A DNA stretch of 64,000 bases from Aliishimia sp965656085 (GTDB lineage: Bacteria > Pseudomonadota > Alphaproteobacteria > Rhodobacterales > Rhodobacteraceae). The notes beneath the pieces were generated by a model, which saw nothing but the letters and a program-made list of their open reading frames with translations, was not told where the DNA came from and made no database searches. The translations under genes were made by a program, and so were the position numbers. The stretch lies in assembly GCA_965656085.1 (NCBI GenBank), contig CBFHJA010000005.1:62001-126000 (forward strand), written 5' to 3'. This document shows, in pieces, positions 18,101 through 25,803 of this stretch (position 1 is the first letter of the stretch; every line of letters starts with the position of its first letter).

Positions 18101-18549
18101 CCGGTGTGATCGTCGCCCATCGCCACGAGCACACCGCCATTGGGATCGGTCCCGGCCATGTTGGCGTGTTTGAACACGTCCCCGGTCCGGTCGACGCCGG
18201 GCCCTTTGCCGTACCAGAGCCCGAACACCCCGTCATACTTGCCCTCGCCCCGCAGGTTTGCTTGCTGCGCGCCCCAGAGCGCGGTGGCGGCGAGGTCTTC
18301 GTTGAGCCCGGGCTGAAAGACGACGCCCGATTGCTTGAGAAATTTCTCAGCCCGCATCATCTGCATGTCGACCGCGCCCAGAGGCGAGCCGCGATAGCCG
18401 GTGACGAGCCCGGCGGTGCTGAGCCCGGCGGCTTTGTCGATGGCGGCCTGCATGAGCATGAGCCGGACCAGCGCTTGCGTGCCGTTCAAAAGAACGGGTG
18501 ATTTCTCGAGATCGTAGCGGTCATCGAGGGTGATTGCGTGCTTGGTCAT
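15148..18549 (-). CDS. Indolepyruvate ferredoxin oxidoreductase, fused alpha/beta subunits
   Basis: An 1133-residue single-chain enzyme that decarboxylates aryl-2-oxoacids to acyl-CoA with ferredoxin reduction. Thiamine-pyrophosphate domains occupy the N-terminal 600 residues (GGQGNEGDLTPY, IGDGTYNHSG). A ferredoxin-like cysteine cluster (CEGCGDCG, then SSCNKDFSCVKGFCPS) follows near residues 645-695. The C-terminal half has the gamma-type domain (GVGGTGVVTIG, about 720). It serves aromatic amino acid catabolism. It is divergent from a LysR gene with a shared inverted-repeat region. A very long open frame on the opposite strand is only a GC-driven shadow. Confidence 0.96.
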   Translation of the reverse strand: MTKHAITLDDRYDLEKSPVLLNGTQALVRLMLMQAAIDKAAGLSTAGLVTGYRGSPLGAVDMQMMRAEKFLKQSGVVFQPGLNEDLAATALWGAQQANLRGEGKYDGVFGLWYGKGPGVDRTGDVFKHANMAGTDPNGGVLVAMGDDHTGESSTALHQSEFALIDAYMPVLNPAGVQEILDFGLYGFALSRYAGLWAGLKTMKDTVEVTSVVDGDPSRFSFVTPKFDLPEGGLNIRLVDDRIEQEARLIDYKRHAAEAFSHANQMDKRVWGKPGAKIGMVAAGKNWLDLVHALSLLNIDEGEAERLGITTYKVGQTWPLDMAGITEWAEGLDLIIVVEEKRKLIEVQIKEALFDNRQGRRVYGGTKDGKELFSARYALDPTDIAEKLGRVLLEEGRRTDGIEAGLALLDEARRSDNAEDIAARLPYFCSGCPHNTSTKVPDGSRAYAGIGCHFMAQWMDRDTLGFTHMGGEGANWIGEAPFSTREHVFQNIGDGTYNHSGVQAIRAALAAGTNITYKILYNDAVAMTGGQGNEGDLTPYRIADEVRAMGCETVAIVYDEKEDVDFSKVPSGVPTHERADLQTVQEKMAEIGGVSVIVYVQTCAAEKRRRRKRGTFPDPDKRVFINTDICEGCGDCGVQSNCVSIVPKETELGRKRAIDQSSCNKDFSCVKGFCPSFVTVKGAQLKKAATTSIDLPDLPEPAIPEIKGTWNVVITGVGGTGVVTIGAVLAQAAQIDGKGASMMEMAGLAQKGGAVHIHARLANDPHDISAVRVSTGECDALIGGDLVVSAGAKTLGLTSPGKTGAVVNSHEIITGDFTRDTEFTIPADRLSLSLEARLRDRLTLFDASDLAKAVMGDSIFSNMMIFGAAWQMGLVPVSGEAIRAAIELNGAAVEKNLRAFDIGRWAALHPQEAARVAEPKVVQMPKTLEDKIAFRAEHLTKYQSKRLAKKYRAFVDGIEDAALKEAVAKGYHKLLAYKDEYEVARMLLETRAKAEAEFDGDLELTYHLAPPMLEKQGPDGRPAKREFGEWVVRFMPLLKRMKVLRGTPFDLFGRTAERKMERALIRQYEADMAEAMGKLTQQTREAVLALAALPLDIRGFGPVKAQNEAKAAKRREELLAVIRAGGAPVAKAAE

Positions 18550-18654
18550 CAGGCGCCTCCCGTCGTCTGCTGAAGCAGAATGGGGCCGCGCAGACCCCGC
18601 CTGCCTTGTTATGCATCATTTCCATGTAATATAGGTCACAAATGCTGACCCGAC

Positions 18655-18709
18655 GAGGAAATTTTGCATTTTCCGCCGCGTGAGCGCTGCCTTGATGGAA
18701 AATTTCCTC
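18655..18709. promoter_or_regulatory. 11-bp perfect inverted repeat in the LysR/oxidoreductase intergenic region
   Basis: GAGGAAATTTT (18655-18665) and its exact complement AAAATTTCCTC (18699-18709) are separated by 33 bp in the divergent region. A/T-rich arms in a GC-rich intergenic region beside a LysR gene fit an operator for that regulator, although the regulator-site link is inferred. The left arm also reads as a GGAAA-N8-TTTCC half-palindrome. Confidence 0.45.
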
Positions 18710-18742
18710 TATCCAAGGGTGCAGGGAACGAAAGTATAACCG

Positions 18743-19648
18743 ATGGACTGGGACAAACTCAGAATATTTCACGCCGTCGCCGATGCGGGCAGCCTCACCC
18801 ATGCCGGCGACAAGCTCAACCTGTCGCAATCGGCGGTCAGCCGCCAGATCAGGGCGCTGGAAGAATCACTCAATGCAACCTTGTTCCACCGCCATGCGCG
18901 CGGTCTGATCCTGACCGAACAGGGCGAGCTATTGCACCACGCGACCTCGGCGATGACCCGCCGCCTCGACACCGCCGCCGCCCGCATCCGCGACAGCGAG
19001 GAAGAGGTGTTCGGCGAATTGCGCGTGACCACCACGATCGGCTTCGGCTCGCTCTGGCTGGCCCCGCGCCTGCACAAGCTCTATGAGCAATATCCCGACC
19101 TCAAGGTGGACCTGATGCTCGAAGAGCGGGTGCTGGACTTGCCGATGCGCGAGGCCGATGTGGCGATCCGCATGAAGGAGCCGAGCCAGGCCGACCTTGT
19201 GCGCAAGAAGCTGATGTCGATCCGCATGGGGCTCTTCGCGACCCGCTCCTATCTCGACGCGGCCGGGGTGCCGGAGACGCTGGACGATCTGCACAAGCAC
19301 CGGCTGATCTGCCAGAGCCCAAATTCCGTGCAGGTGAGCGCGGGAAATACGCTTGTGAAGGAATTGTTGACCCATGAGCCGCGCGGGCTCTTGACCGTGA
19401 ACAATTACTTCGGTGTGTTGCAAGCCGTGATCTATGATCTCGGCCTTGGCCTGCTACCCGATTACGTGCTCCTTGAGCATCCCGATCTGGTGATGGTCCT
19501 GCCCGAGGCGCGCTCTGCGGATGTCCCGGTGTTTCTGGCTTACCCGGAAGAATTGAGACAATCCAAGCGGGTAGCGGCGTTTCGGGACTTCGTTCAGGCG
19601 GAGATCCGGTCCTATAGACAGTTGTCGCGCGAGATGCATGACGACTGA
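18743..19648 (+). CDS. LysR-family transcriptional regulator
   Basis: A 301-residue regulator. Residues 1-60 form the LysR winged helix (DKLRIFHAVADAGSLTHAG, NLSQSAVSRQIRALE) and residues about 90-295 the periplasmic-binding-protein-like effector domain. The start ATG lies in the divergent region, 194 bp from the oxidoreductase start. It may control that gene and itself, but the effector (an aryl-pyruvate or indole compound is one idea) is a guess. Confidence 0.92.
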   Translation: MDWDKLRIFHAVADAGSLTHAGDKLNLSQSAVSRQIRALEESLNATLFHRHARGLILTEQGELLHHATSAMTRRLDTAAARIRDSEEEVFGELRVTTTIGFGSLWLAPRLHKLYEQYPDLKVDLMLEERVLDLPMREADVAIRMKEPSQADLVRKKLMSIRMGLFATRSYLDAAGVPETLDDLHKHRLICQSPNSVQVSAGNTLVKELLTHEPRGLLTVNNYFGVLQAVIYDLGLGLLPDYVLLEHPDLVMVLPEARSADVPVFLAYPEELRQSKRVAAFRDFVQAEIRSYRQLSREMHDD

Positions 19649-19753
19649 GCCATGGGTGAGCCATGCACGGGGCGCATATCAGACATGACTGCCCGGTGCC
19701 ATTTTGGTGCTTGATCGGACCGATCCCAACCCCTAACTGACCTCTCGAAGGTA

Positions 19754-19821
19754 GCGGGTTCTGCCCGCCCCTTCATACCTCCCTGTTGTACTGGCCGAGC
19801 CTTGTGGCTCGGCTTTTTTTT
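19754..19821 (+). ncRNA. Candidate small RNA 3' part: hairpin, CCUCCCU stretch, terminator
   Basis: A perfect 5-bp hairpin GCGGG-TTCTG-CCCGC (19754-19768) is followed by an unpaired stretch with ACCTCCCTG (anti-Shine-Dalgarno-like, about 19777-19785), then the strong terminator. This order of hairpin, single-stranded seed and Rho-independent end is typical of trans-acting sRNAs, and alphaproteobacterial CcsR-type RNAs carry CU-rich anti-SD loops. The 5' end and promoter are not defined, and it could be simply the LysR 3' UTR. Confidence 0.35.
19794..19821 (+). terminator. Strong Rho-independent terminator
   Basis: An 8-bp perfect stem GCCGAGCC (19794-19801) and GGCTCGGC (19806-19813) with a TTGT loop is followed by eight T residues. 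It ends the LysR transcript or the candidate sRNA upstream. Confidence 0.9.
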
Positions 19822-19968
19822 GTGCGATGCACACCCGGGCGACCGGAGACACCGGACGCGCCGCAATTTGGCGCGCTTTGCCATGCGCGCGCCGCCCATC
19901 TCCATTGCCACCTGCCCGGCTTTGCGACACAGTCCCGGCGATGTGACCCGATTTTGCCGAGATACGCC

Positions 19969-22332
19969 ATGCGCTCATCCCGTCGTCCTGTCTGGCAGCC
20001 GCTTGCGCTGGCCCTCATCCTTGCGCTGAGCGCGTTGACGCTGGCGCTCCCGGCGCAGGCGCAACTGGCCGTGCCTGTCCCCGGCACGCAAGCAAGTGCT
20101 GACGACGCCGCAGCGCCCGCTTTGCCCGAAACAATCACCCGCGAGGAGGCCCGCGCGCTGCTCTCGACGCTCTCGGACGCCGAGGTGCGGCAATTGCTGC
20201 TCACGCGGCTGGACGCGCTTGCCGAGGCCCAAAGTGCCCCGGACCAAGAGGCGACCAGTCTTGCCGATCTGGCCCGCATGGCCACGCTCGGCGTCGCGAG
20301 TTCGGTGCTGGATGCCGTTCTGAAACTGCCCAGCCTTGGCGGGACGCTCAAAAGCGCGTGGGCGGGGTTTTTGGAGGATATGGCCCCGAATGGGCTGCGC
20401 TTCACCCTTCTTGTGATGGGCGTTGCGATTGCAGGCGCGCTGGCCGTTGAAATGCTGTTTCGCCGCTGGGTCCGCGATTGGGTGGAAAATATCGACCATC
20501 CGGCAACAGACCCGAGCTTACGCCAGACCCTGAGCTTTCTCGGCAAGCGCCTCACCTCGGATATCGTTGCGGTGGTGGTGTTCTTCATTGCCGCGCGGCT
20601 GATCGGCACCACGCTCGCGGATGTGCTCGCGCCATCCATGTTGCAAGGGCCCGAACAGGGCATGCGGGTTGCGGGATATATCGAGCCGATCTGGTTCAAC
20701 CTGATCGTGCTGCCGCGTGTTGCCGCGGCGGTGGGCCGGTTCATGCTGGCGCCGAGACGCCCCGCTGTCCGGATCGTGCAGGTGCAGGAGGACCACGCCG
20801 TCCGCCTCTATCGCCACCAGATCGGCCTTGCCGTGGTGTTGGGGCTGACCTTCTGGGCGCCGGAATTTCTGCGCACCGCCGGGGCCGATTTCGGTCAGGC
20901 CCGGTTGGGGTTCTGGCTGAACCTGACGCTGCATCTTTACGTGATCTGGCTGATCTGGGCCTACAAGGACAGCTTCGTGCTGATGATGCGCGGCCCCTCT
21001 GCCGACGTGACCCCGGGCGAGGCGTGGGCGTCGCGCGCCTATCCGTGGTTCGTGATTGTCTCGGTGGCCTTGATCTGGTGGCTGGTGGAGGTCCTCGCCG
21101 GGCTTGGACGCTTCGATCTGCTGCAAAGCTACCCCCATATCCCGATGATCCTGCTGATCTCCTTCGCCCCGGCGATGGACACCGCGATCCGTGGGCTGGT
21201 GCGTCATTTGATGCCGCCGATGACGGGGGAAGGCGCGGTGGCGGAGGCGGCGTGGGAGGCCTCGCGCCGCTCCTATATCCGCGCAGGCCGCGTGATCGTC
21301 TTCGTGCTGGTCGTGTTGCTCGTCGCGCGGATCTGGAACCTTGATCTGACCAACATGGCGGCGGCGGGCGTTGGCGCGCAGGTTGCAGGCCGGCTCGTGG
21401 AATTCCTGATCATTCTGGCCGTGGGCTATCTCGCCTATGAACTGGTCTCGCTCTGGATCAACCGCAAACTGGCGGCGGAATACACCGCCTCGGGCTATGA
21501 TCCCAACAATGCCGATTTCGGCGGCGATGGCGGCGGCGCGGGGGGCTCGCGCCTCTCCACGGTGCTGCCGCTGGCGTTGCTGGCGAGCCGGATCACCATC
21601 GTCGTGCTGTTCACTCTTCTGGCCCTCGCCGCGCTTGGCGTCGACACCACTCCGCTCCTCGCCGGGGCCGGGATTGCCGGGCTCGCGATTGGCTTTGGCG
21701 CGCAGAAGCTGGTCACGGATGTGGTGTCGGGTGTGTTCTTTCTCGTGGATGACGCGTTCCGCACCGGCGAGTATGTGGAGATCGAGGGCACCATGGGCAC
21801 GGTAGAGAAGATCTCGATCCGCTCGCTGCAACTGCGCCACCACAAAGGCCCGGTCCACACGATCCCCTATGGCGAGATCCCCAAGATCACCAATTTCTCC
21901 CGCGACTGGGTGATCATGAAACTGCGCTTCACGGTGCCGTTCGACACTGATCCCAACAAGGTGAAGAAGATTTTCAAGAAGATCGGTCAGGATCTTCAGG
22001 AGACCGAAGAGCTTGGCCCCGACTTTCTGCAACCGTTCAAATCGCAGGGCGTGCTGGAGATCGACGATGTGGGCATGGTGATCCGGGGCAAGTTCATGGC
22101 AAAGCCGGGCAAGCAGTTCATGATCCGCAAGGAGATTTACAACCGGGTCTCGGCGGCATTTGCCGAGAATGGCATCGACTTTGCCCGCCGCGAGGTGCGC
22201 GTCGCGCTGCCGAGCCTCGATCACCGCAGCGAGGCGGACCTGACCGACGAGGACAAGGCGGCCATTGCCGCTGCAGCCTCCGAGGCGGCGCAAGAGCAAT
22301 TGGCAGAGGCGCCATCTCAAGATCAACGCTGA
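19969..22332 (+). CDS. MscS-family mechanosensitive ion channel (large, periplasmic N-domain)
   Basis: A 787-residue protein. The ATG at 19969 opens a signal peptide (RPVWQPLALALILAL, cleavage near AQAQ). About ten hydrophobic segments occupy the middle (residues 140-600). The MscS core is clear: the pore-lining helix in PLLAGAGIAGLAIGFGAQKL and the beta domain start in GVFFLVDDAFRTGEYVEI. The channel opens on membrane tension to release solutes under hypo-osmotic shock. The frame is open upstream into the terminator region, which is not coding. Confidence 0.93.
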   Translation: MRSSRRPVWQPLALALILALSALTLALPAQAQLAVPVPGTQASADDAAAPALPETITREEARALLSTLSDAEVRQLLLTRLDALAEAQSAPDQEATSLADLARMATLGVASSVLDAVLKLPSLGGTLKSAWAGFLEDMAPNGLRFTLLVMGVAIAGALAVEMLFRRWVRDWVENIDHPATDPSLRQTLSFLGKRLTSDIVAVVVFFIAARLIGTTLADVLAPSMLQGPEQGMRVAGYIEPIWFNLIVLPRVAAAVGRFMLAPRRPAVRIVQVQEDHAVRLYRHQIGLAVVLGLTFWAPEFLRTAGADFGQARLGFWLNLTLHLYVIWLIWAYKDSFVLMMRGPSADVTPGEAWASRAYPWFVIVSVALIWWLVEVLAGLGRFDLLQSYPHIPMILLISFAPAMDTAIRGLVRHLMPPMTGEGAVAEAAWEASRRSYIRAGRVIVFVLVVLLVARIWNLDLTNMAAAGVGAQVAGRLVEFLIILAVGYLAYELVSLWINRKLAAEYTASGYDPNNADFGGDGGGAGGSRLSTVLPLALLASRITIVVLFTLLALAALGVDTTPLLAGAGIAGLAIGFGAQKLVTDVVSGVFFLVDDAFRTGEYVEIEGTMGTVEKISIRSLQLRHHKGPVHTIPYGEIPKITNFSRDWVIMKLRFTVPFDTDPNKVKKIFKKIGQDLQETEELGPDFLQPFKSQGVLEIDDVGMVIRGKFMAKPGKQFMIRKEIYNRVSAAFAENGIDFARREVRVALPSLDHRSEADLTDEDKAAIAAAASEAAQEQLAEAPSQDQR

Positions 22333-22376
22333 GCGGATGGCGCGTCGCGACCCGAAACGGGTGCCTCGCACAAAAA

Positions 22377-22408
22377 GGCGCGGCGCATCACCCTGCACCG
22401 CGCCGTTT
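22377..22408. terminator. Bidirectional terminator between convergent genes
   Basis: GGCGCGG (22377-22383) pairs with CCGCGCC (22398-22404); GCA/TGC inside extend the stem across a mismatch. AAAAA precedes and TTTT follows, so it can stop transcription from the MscS gene and from the small minus-strand gene. Confidence 0.65.
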
Positions 22409-22424
22409 TGCAGATGAGACCTGC

Positions 22425-22589
22425 TTAGCCGTTGCGTGCAGCGAGGCGCTCGGCGATTCCGTCCTTGGACAGCGCTGATTTCGGCGCGCCGCTCTGCCGG
22501 TATTTCTCGGTTGCCCGAGCGCTCAGATAGCCGAAGACGGCGACAAAACCCAAAGTGCCAAACGTCAGTATTCCTAGTCCGAAGTCCAT
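22425..22589 (-). CDS. Small membrane protein, 54 residues
   Basis: The frame starts at an ATG with the perfect ribosome binding site AAGGAGG seven bases upstream, which makes it a strong gene candidate despite its size. The peptide has one transmembrane segment at the N-terminus (LGILTFGTLGFVAVFGYL, about 5-22) followed by a basic soluble tail (ERLAARNG end). I do not recognise a family. It is convergent with the MscS gene. Confidence 0.7.
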   Translation of the reverse strand: MDFGLGILTFGTLGFVAVFGYLSARATEKYRQSGAPKSALSKDGIAERLAARNG

Positions 22590-22808
22590 GGTGTTACCTC
22601 CTTTGTCACAGATAACAGGGATACGGCGCAGATCGCGATTGGATCAGAAAAAATGTATATTTTTCATATGCATACAAGTGTATACGCGCATGCATCGGTA
22701 TACCGGCCACATCCTGTCGCTGAAAAGTGGCAGGCGCGTTTCAGCTTTTGGGCCTGCATCCTCAAAGGGTTGGAGCCTGTCTTGTTCACGCGAAAACCCG
22801 GGCACGCT

Positions 22809-23057
22809 CTACCGGATCAGAAGCACCACGGCGCCGAAATAGACCGCCAGCCCGATCACGCCGAAAGACGCCGATATCAGCGCCAGCAAGAACAACAGCC
22901 CCAGCGTGCCAAACACATAGAAGCGCCACGCCGGTGCGGGCGCCTGTTCGAGCATCTGCACCGCGTCCTGAAAAGTTTGCCCCGGCACGACATTGCCCAG
23001 CACGAGTGCCGTCACCCGTTCCGCCGTCTTGCCCAGTCGTTTCAGCGCGCGTTGCAT
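22809..23057 (-). CDS. Small membrane protein, 82 residues, unknown function
   Basis: Starts MQRALKRLGKTAERV; the C-terminal half is hydrophobic (RFYVFGTLGLLFLLALI, then GVIGLAVYFGAVVLLI), suggesting two transmembrane helices. The first 40 residues are amphipathic. Upstream in-frame codons are open but Pro/Arg-rich and unlike protein, so I use 23057. Its 5' side faces a repeat element and purL. No family recognised. Confidence 0.55.
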   Translation of the reverse strand: MQRALKRLGKTAERVTALVLGNVVPGQTFQDAVQMLEQAPAPAWRFYVFGTLGLLFLLALISASFGVIGLAVYFGAVVLLIR

Positions 23058-23242
23058 GGCGTTGATATAGCAAATCCTGCGCGGTGGAGCAAATTTGTCG
23101 GCCAGAGGGGAACGCGCCGTTTGCGCGCAGGGGCGTGTCACCTCCGCCTGCCGCGTCATCGGTGGGTCGCATGGCGAAAGGTTAACACCGGGGCACCGCA
23201 CGGTGCGTTAACCCGCGAACGAATCAAAAACGAGCTATACAA

Positions 23243-23309
23243 GTGCCATACGCTGAGCCATACGCCGGGCCATACGCGGTATGGCCCTTGATTTTAGGGC
23301 GTTAACCCG
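23243..23309. repeat. Three 12-bp tandem repeats with palindrome and GTTAAC motif, copy A (before purL)
   Basis: Units 23243-23254, 23255-23266 and 23267-23278 share the core GCCATACGC with a 12-bp period. The last unit joins its complement to form a perfect 9-bp palindrome (GGGCCATAC, spacer GCG, GTATGGCCC; 23267-23287). GGCGTTAACCCG follows at 23298-23309, 19 bp beyond the last unit. An inverted copy lies after purF (49227-49293) with the same spacing. Position, about 160 bp before the purL start, suggests a cis-regulatory role, but a mobile repeat cannot be excluded. Confidence 0.75.
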
Positions 23310-23438
23310 GGTTTCGGGGATTTTGCGCCTCTCGGCTGCCCGCCTGCGCGCGCTCCGTTAACCTTTGCCACCTTTCCCCCACCGCAAACCCCCTGTATGA
23401 CAGCGCCCGACACTGCCATCCGGGGGATCTCACGTCAC

Positions 23439-25601
23439 ATGAACGAGCCAGCCATCACGCCCGACCTCATCGCCGCCCACGGCCTGAAAGACGACGAATA
23501 CGCGCGCCTTCTGGAGATCATGGACCGCACGCCGAGCTTCACCGAGCTTGGCATTTTCTCGGCGATGTGGAACGAGCATTGCTCCTATAAATCCTCGAAA
23601 AAATGGCTCCGCACCCTGCCAACGGAAGGTCCGCAGGTAATCTGCGGGCCCGGCGAAAATGCCGGGGTGGTGGATATTGGCGACGGGCAAGCCATTGTTT
23701 TCAAAATGGAAAGCCATAACCACCCCTCCTATATCGAACCTTATCAGGGCGCGGCCACCGGGGTTGGCGGTATCCTGCGCGACGTCTTCACCATGGGCGC
23801 GCGCCCCATCGCCGCGATGAACTCCCTGAGCTTTGGCGAGATCTCGCATCCCAAGACGAAAAGCCTCGTGAACGGCGTCGTCGCGGGCATCGGCGGCTAT
23901 GGCAATTGCTTCGGTGTGCCCTGCGCGGGCGGCGAAGTGCGGTTCGATCCCGCGTATAACGGCAACTGTCTCGTCAACGCCTTCGCGGCGGGCCTCGCGG
24001 ATGCGGACAAGATCTTCTATTCGGCGGCCTCCGGGATCGGCATGCCCGTGGTTTATCTCGGCGCCAAAACCGGCCGCGACGGCGTCGGCGGCGCGACCAT
24101 GGCCTCGGCGGAATTCGATGATTCCATTGAAGAAAAACGCCCCACCGTGCAAGTCGGCGACCCTTTCACCGAGAAGCGTTTGATGGAAGCCACGCTGGAA
24201 TTGATGGCCACCGGCGCGGTGATCTCCATTCAGGACATGGGGGCTGCGGGCCTCACCTGTTCCGCCGTCGAAATGGGCGACAAAGGCGGTCTCGGTATCC
24301 GGCTCGATCTCGACAAAGTGCCCGTGCGCGAAGAGAACATGACCGCCTATGAGATGATGCTGTCCGAAAGCCAGGAGCGGATGCTGATGGTGCTCAAACC
24401 CGAGCTTGAAGCCGAGGCCAAGGCGGTGTTCGACAAGTGGGACCTCGACTTCGCGATCGTCGGCGAAACCCTTGAAGAGGATCGTTTTTTGGTCTTGCAC
24501 GGCAACACGGTGAAGGCGGATTTGCCGCTTTCGACCCTTGCTTCCTCCGCCCCCGAATACGACCGCCCGTGGGAGCCGACATCCACGCCCGAGCCCCTCG
24601 GCGACGTGCCCGGCATCGACCCGGCCGACGGCCTCAAGGCGCTGCTCGCGAGCCCGAACTACGCGGCGAAGAACTGGGTCTTCGAGCAATATGACACGAT
24701 GGTGATGGCCGACAGCGCCCGCACGCCGGGCCTTGGGGCCGGGATCATCCGCATCCACGGCACCGGCAAATCGGTCGCTTTCACCTCCGACGTGACGCCG
24801 CGCTACGTGCAGGCCAACCCTGTCGAGGGCGGCAAGCAGGCGGTCGCTGAGGCGTACCGGAACCTGACGGCGGTGGGCGCGAAACCCCTTGCCACCACCG
24901 ACAACATGAATTTCGGCAACCCCGAAAAGCCCAGCATCATGGGGCAATTTGTTGGGGCTATTCAAGGCATTGGCGAAGCCGTCAAGGCGCTCGACATGCC
25001 CATCGTGTCCGGCAATGTCTCGCTCTACAACGAGACCGACGGCGCGGCGATCCTGCCCACCCCGACCATTGGCGCGATTGGCCTCATCGGCGCGCCCGAG
25101 GACATCATCGGCAACGAGGTCCGCGACGGCCATGTCGCCCTGCTGGTCGGCGAGACCACGGGCCATCTGGGCCAATCCGCGCTGCTCGCGGAGGTCTTTG
25201 GCCGTGTCGAGGGCGACGCCCCTGCGGTCGATCTGGAGGCCGAGAGACGCAACGGTGATTTCATCCGCGCCAATCGCGAGAACATCAAAGCCTGCACCGA
25301 CCTCAGCGACGGCGGCCTCGCGCTGGCGGCCTTCGAACTCTGCGAAGCGGCAGGCGTCGGCATCTGGCTCGACACGGACGACACCCCCACCCTCTTCGGC
25401 GAAGACCAAGGGCGCTACCTGATCGCCTGCAACTTCGATCAGGCCGAAGCACTGATGGTCGCGGCGGGTTCGGCGGGCGTTTCGGTTCAATCCGTGGGTA
25501 AGTTCACCGGAACAGATGTCTGGTTCGCCTCCAGCGCCTCCGCGCCACTTGCGGAGCTTTCGGAGATCTACCGGACGAGCTTTGCCAAGGCTGTCGCCTA
25601 A
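23439..25601 (+). CDS. purL: Phosphoribosylformylglycinamidine synthase subunit PurL
   Basis: A 720-residue small-type PurL that works with PurS and PurQ in step 4 of purine synthesis, using ATP to amidate FGAR. The N-terminus NEPAITPDLIAAHGLK and the block TELGIFSAMWNEHCSYKSSKK are diagnostic, with ATP-binding segments GDGQAIVFKMESHNHPS and QDMGAAGLTCSAVEMG. The frame extends 14 codons upstream, but the ATG at 23439 gives the family's usual start, with GGGGGAT upstream. It lies beyond repeat copy A. Confidence 0.97.
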   Translation: MNEPAITPDLIAAHGLKDDEYARLLEIMDRTPSFTELGIFSAMWNEHCSYKSSKKWLRTLPTEGPQVICGPGENAGVVDIGDGQAIVFKMESHNHPSYIEPYQGAATGVGGILRDVFTMGARPIAAMNSLSFGEISHPKTKSLVNGVVAGIGGYGNCFGVPCAGGEVRFDPAYNGNCLVNAFAAGLADADKIFYSAASGIGMPVVYLGAKTGRDGVGGATMASAEFDDSIEEKRPTVQVGDPFTEKRLMEATLELMATGAVISIQDMGAAGLTCSAVEMGDKGGLGIRLDLDKVPVREENMTAYEMMLSESQERMLMVLKPELEAEAKAVFDKWDLDFAIVGETLEEDRFLVLHGNTVKADLPLSTLASSAPEYDRPWEPTSTPEPLGDVPGIDPADGLKALLASPNYAAKNWVFEQYDTMVMADSARTPGLGAGIIRIHGTGKSVAFTSDVTPRYVQANPVEGGKQAVAEAYRNLTAVGAKPLATTDNMNFGNPEKPSIMGQFVGAIQGIGEAVKALDMPIVSGNVSLYNETDGAAILPTPTIGAIGLIGAPEDIIGNEVRDGHVALLVGETTGHLGQSALLAEVFGRVEGDAPAVDLEAERRNGDFIRANRENIKACTDLSDGGLALAAFELCEAAGVGIWLDTDDTPTLFGEDQGRYLIACNFDQAEALMVAAGSAGVSVQSVGKFTGTDVWFASSASAPLAELSEIYRTSFAKAVA

Positions 25602-25803
25602 ACCATTTGGGTTTTGGTGAGACCAGCAGCTTTGCTACGTTTCGTACAGAGAGACACGCGCCCCGGACCTGATCCGGGGCCTCGCCGGATCACGCGTCCC
25701 CTTTGACATGAGGTCCCGCACTCTCGGCATCTTTCCTTCGGAAAGAGCCTGCAGTGCGTCGCCCGCCGCGATGCGGCAGGCTTGGGTCAAGCCCGGGACG
25801 GGG
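25602..25803. repeat. Intergenic hairpin repeats between convergent purL and VWA genes
   Basis: A perfect 8-bp stem with a CCTGA loop lies at 25660-25680 (GCCCCGGA/TCCGGGGC), and a second hairpin GGCTTG-GGT-CAAGCC at 25779-25793. These CCCGG/TCCGGGG and AAGCCCGGG words are typical dispersed palindromes of alphaproteobacterial genomes. Being between convergent genes, they may terminate both transcripts, although no T run follows. Confidence 0.5.

Larger units (their letters stand above)
19649..19968. other. Intergenic stretch between the LysR and MscS genes
   Basis: 320 bp with no supported protein gene. It contains a compact hairpin and intrinsic terminator (listed separately) that look like a small RNA or the 3' end of the LysR transcript, and then about 150 bp of ordinary GC-rich sequence before the MscS start. 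Confidence 0.6.

Noticed and set aside
15082..18501. A 1139-codon open frame on the plus strand opposite the oxidoreductase
   Set aside because: It is rich in His/Arg/Pro/Gly, has no recognisable domains, and mirrors a strongly coding gene on the other strand; it results from third-position GC bias.
20518..22398. A 626-codon minus-strand frame opposite the MscS gene
   Set aside because: Composition is His/Arg/Gln/Gly-rich, with no signal or domain; the plus strand carries the complete channel protein.
23243..23278. CRISPR array interpretation of the 12-bp tandem repeats
   Set aside because: Units are 12 bp with no spacers between them and only three copies, so it is not a CRISPR array.
23430..25490. 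A 686-codon minus-strand open frame opposite purL
   Set aside because: Same bias; purL is complete with all its motifs, and the antisense frame has no domain.
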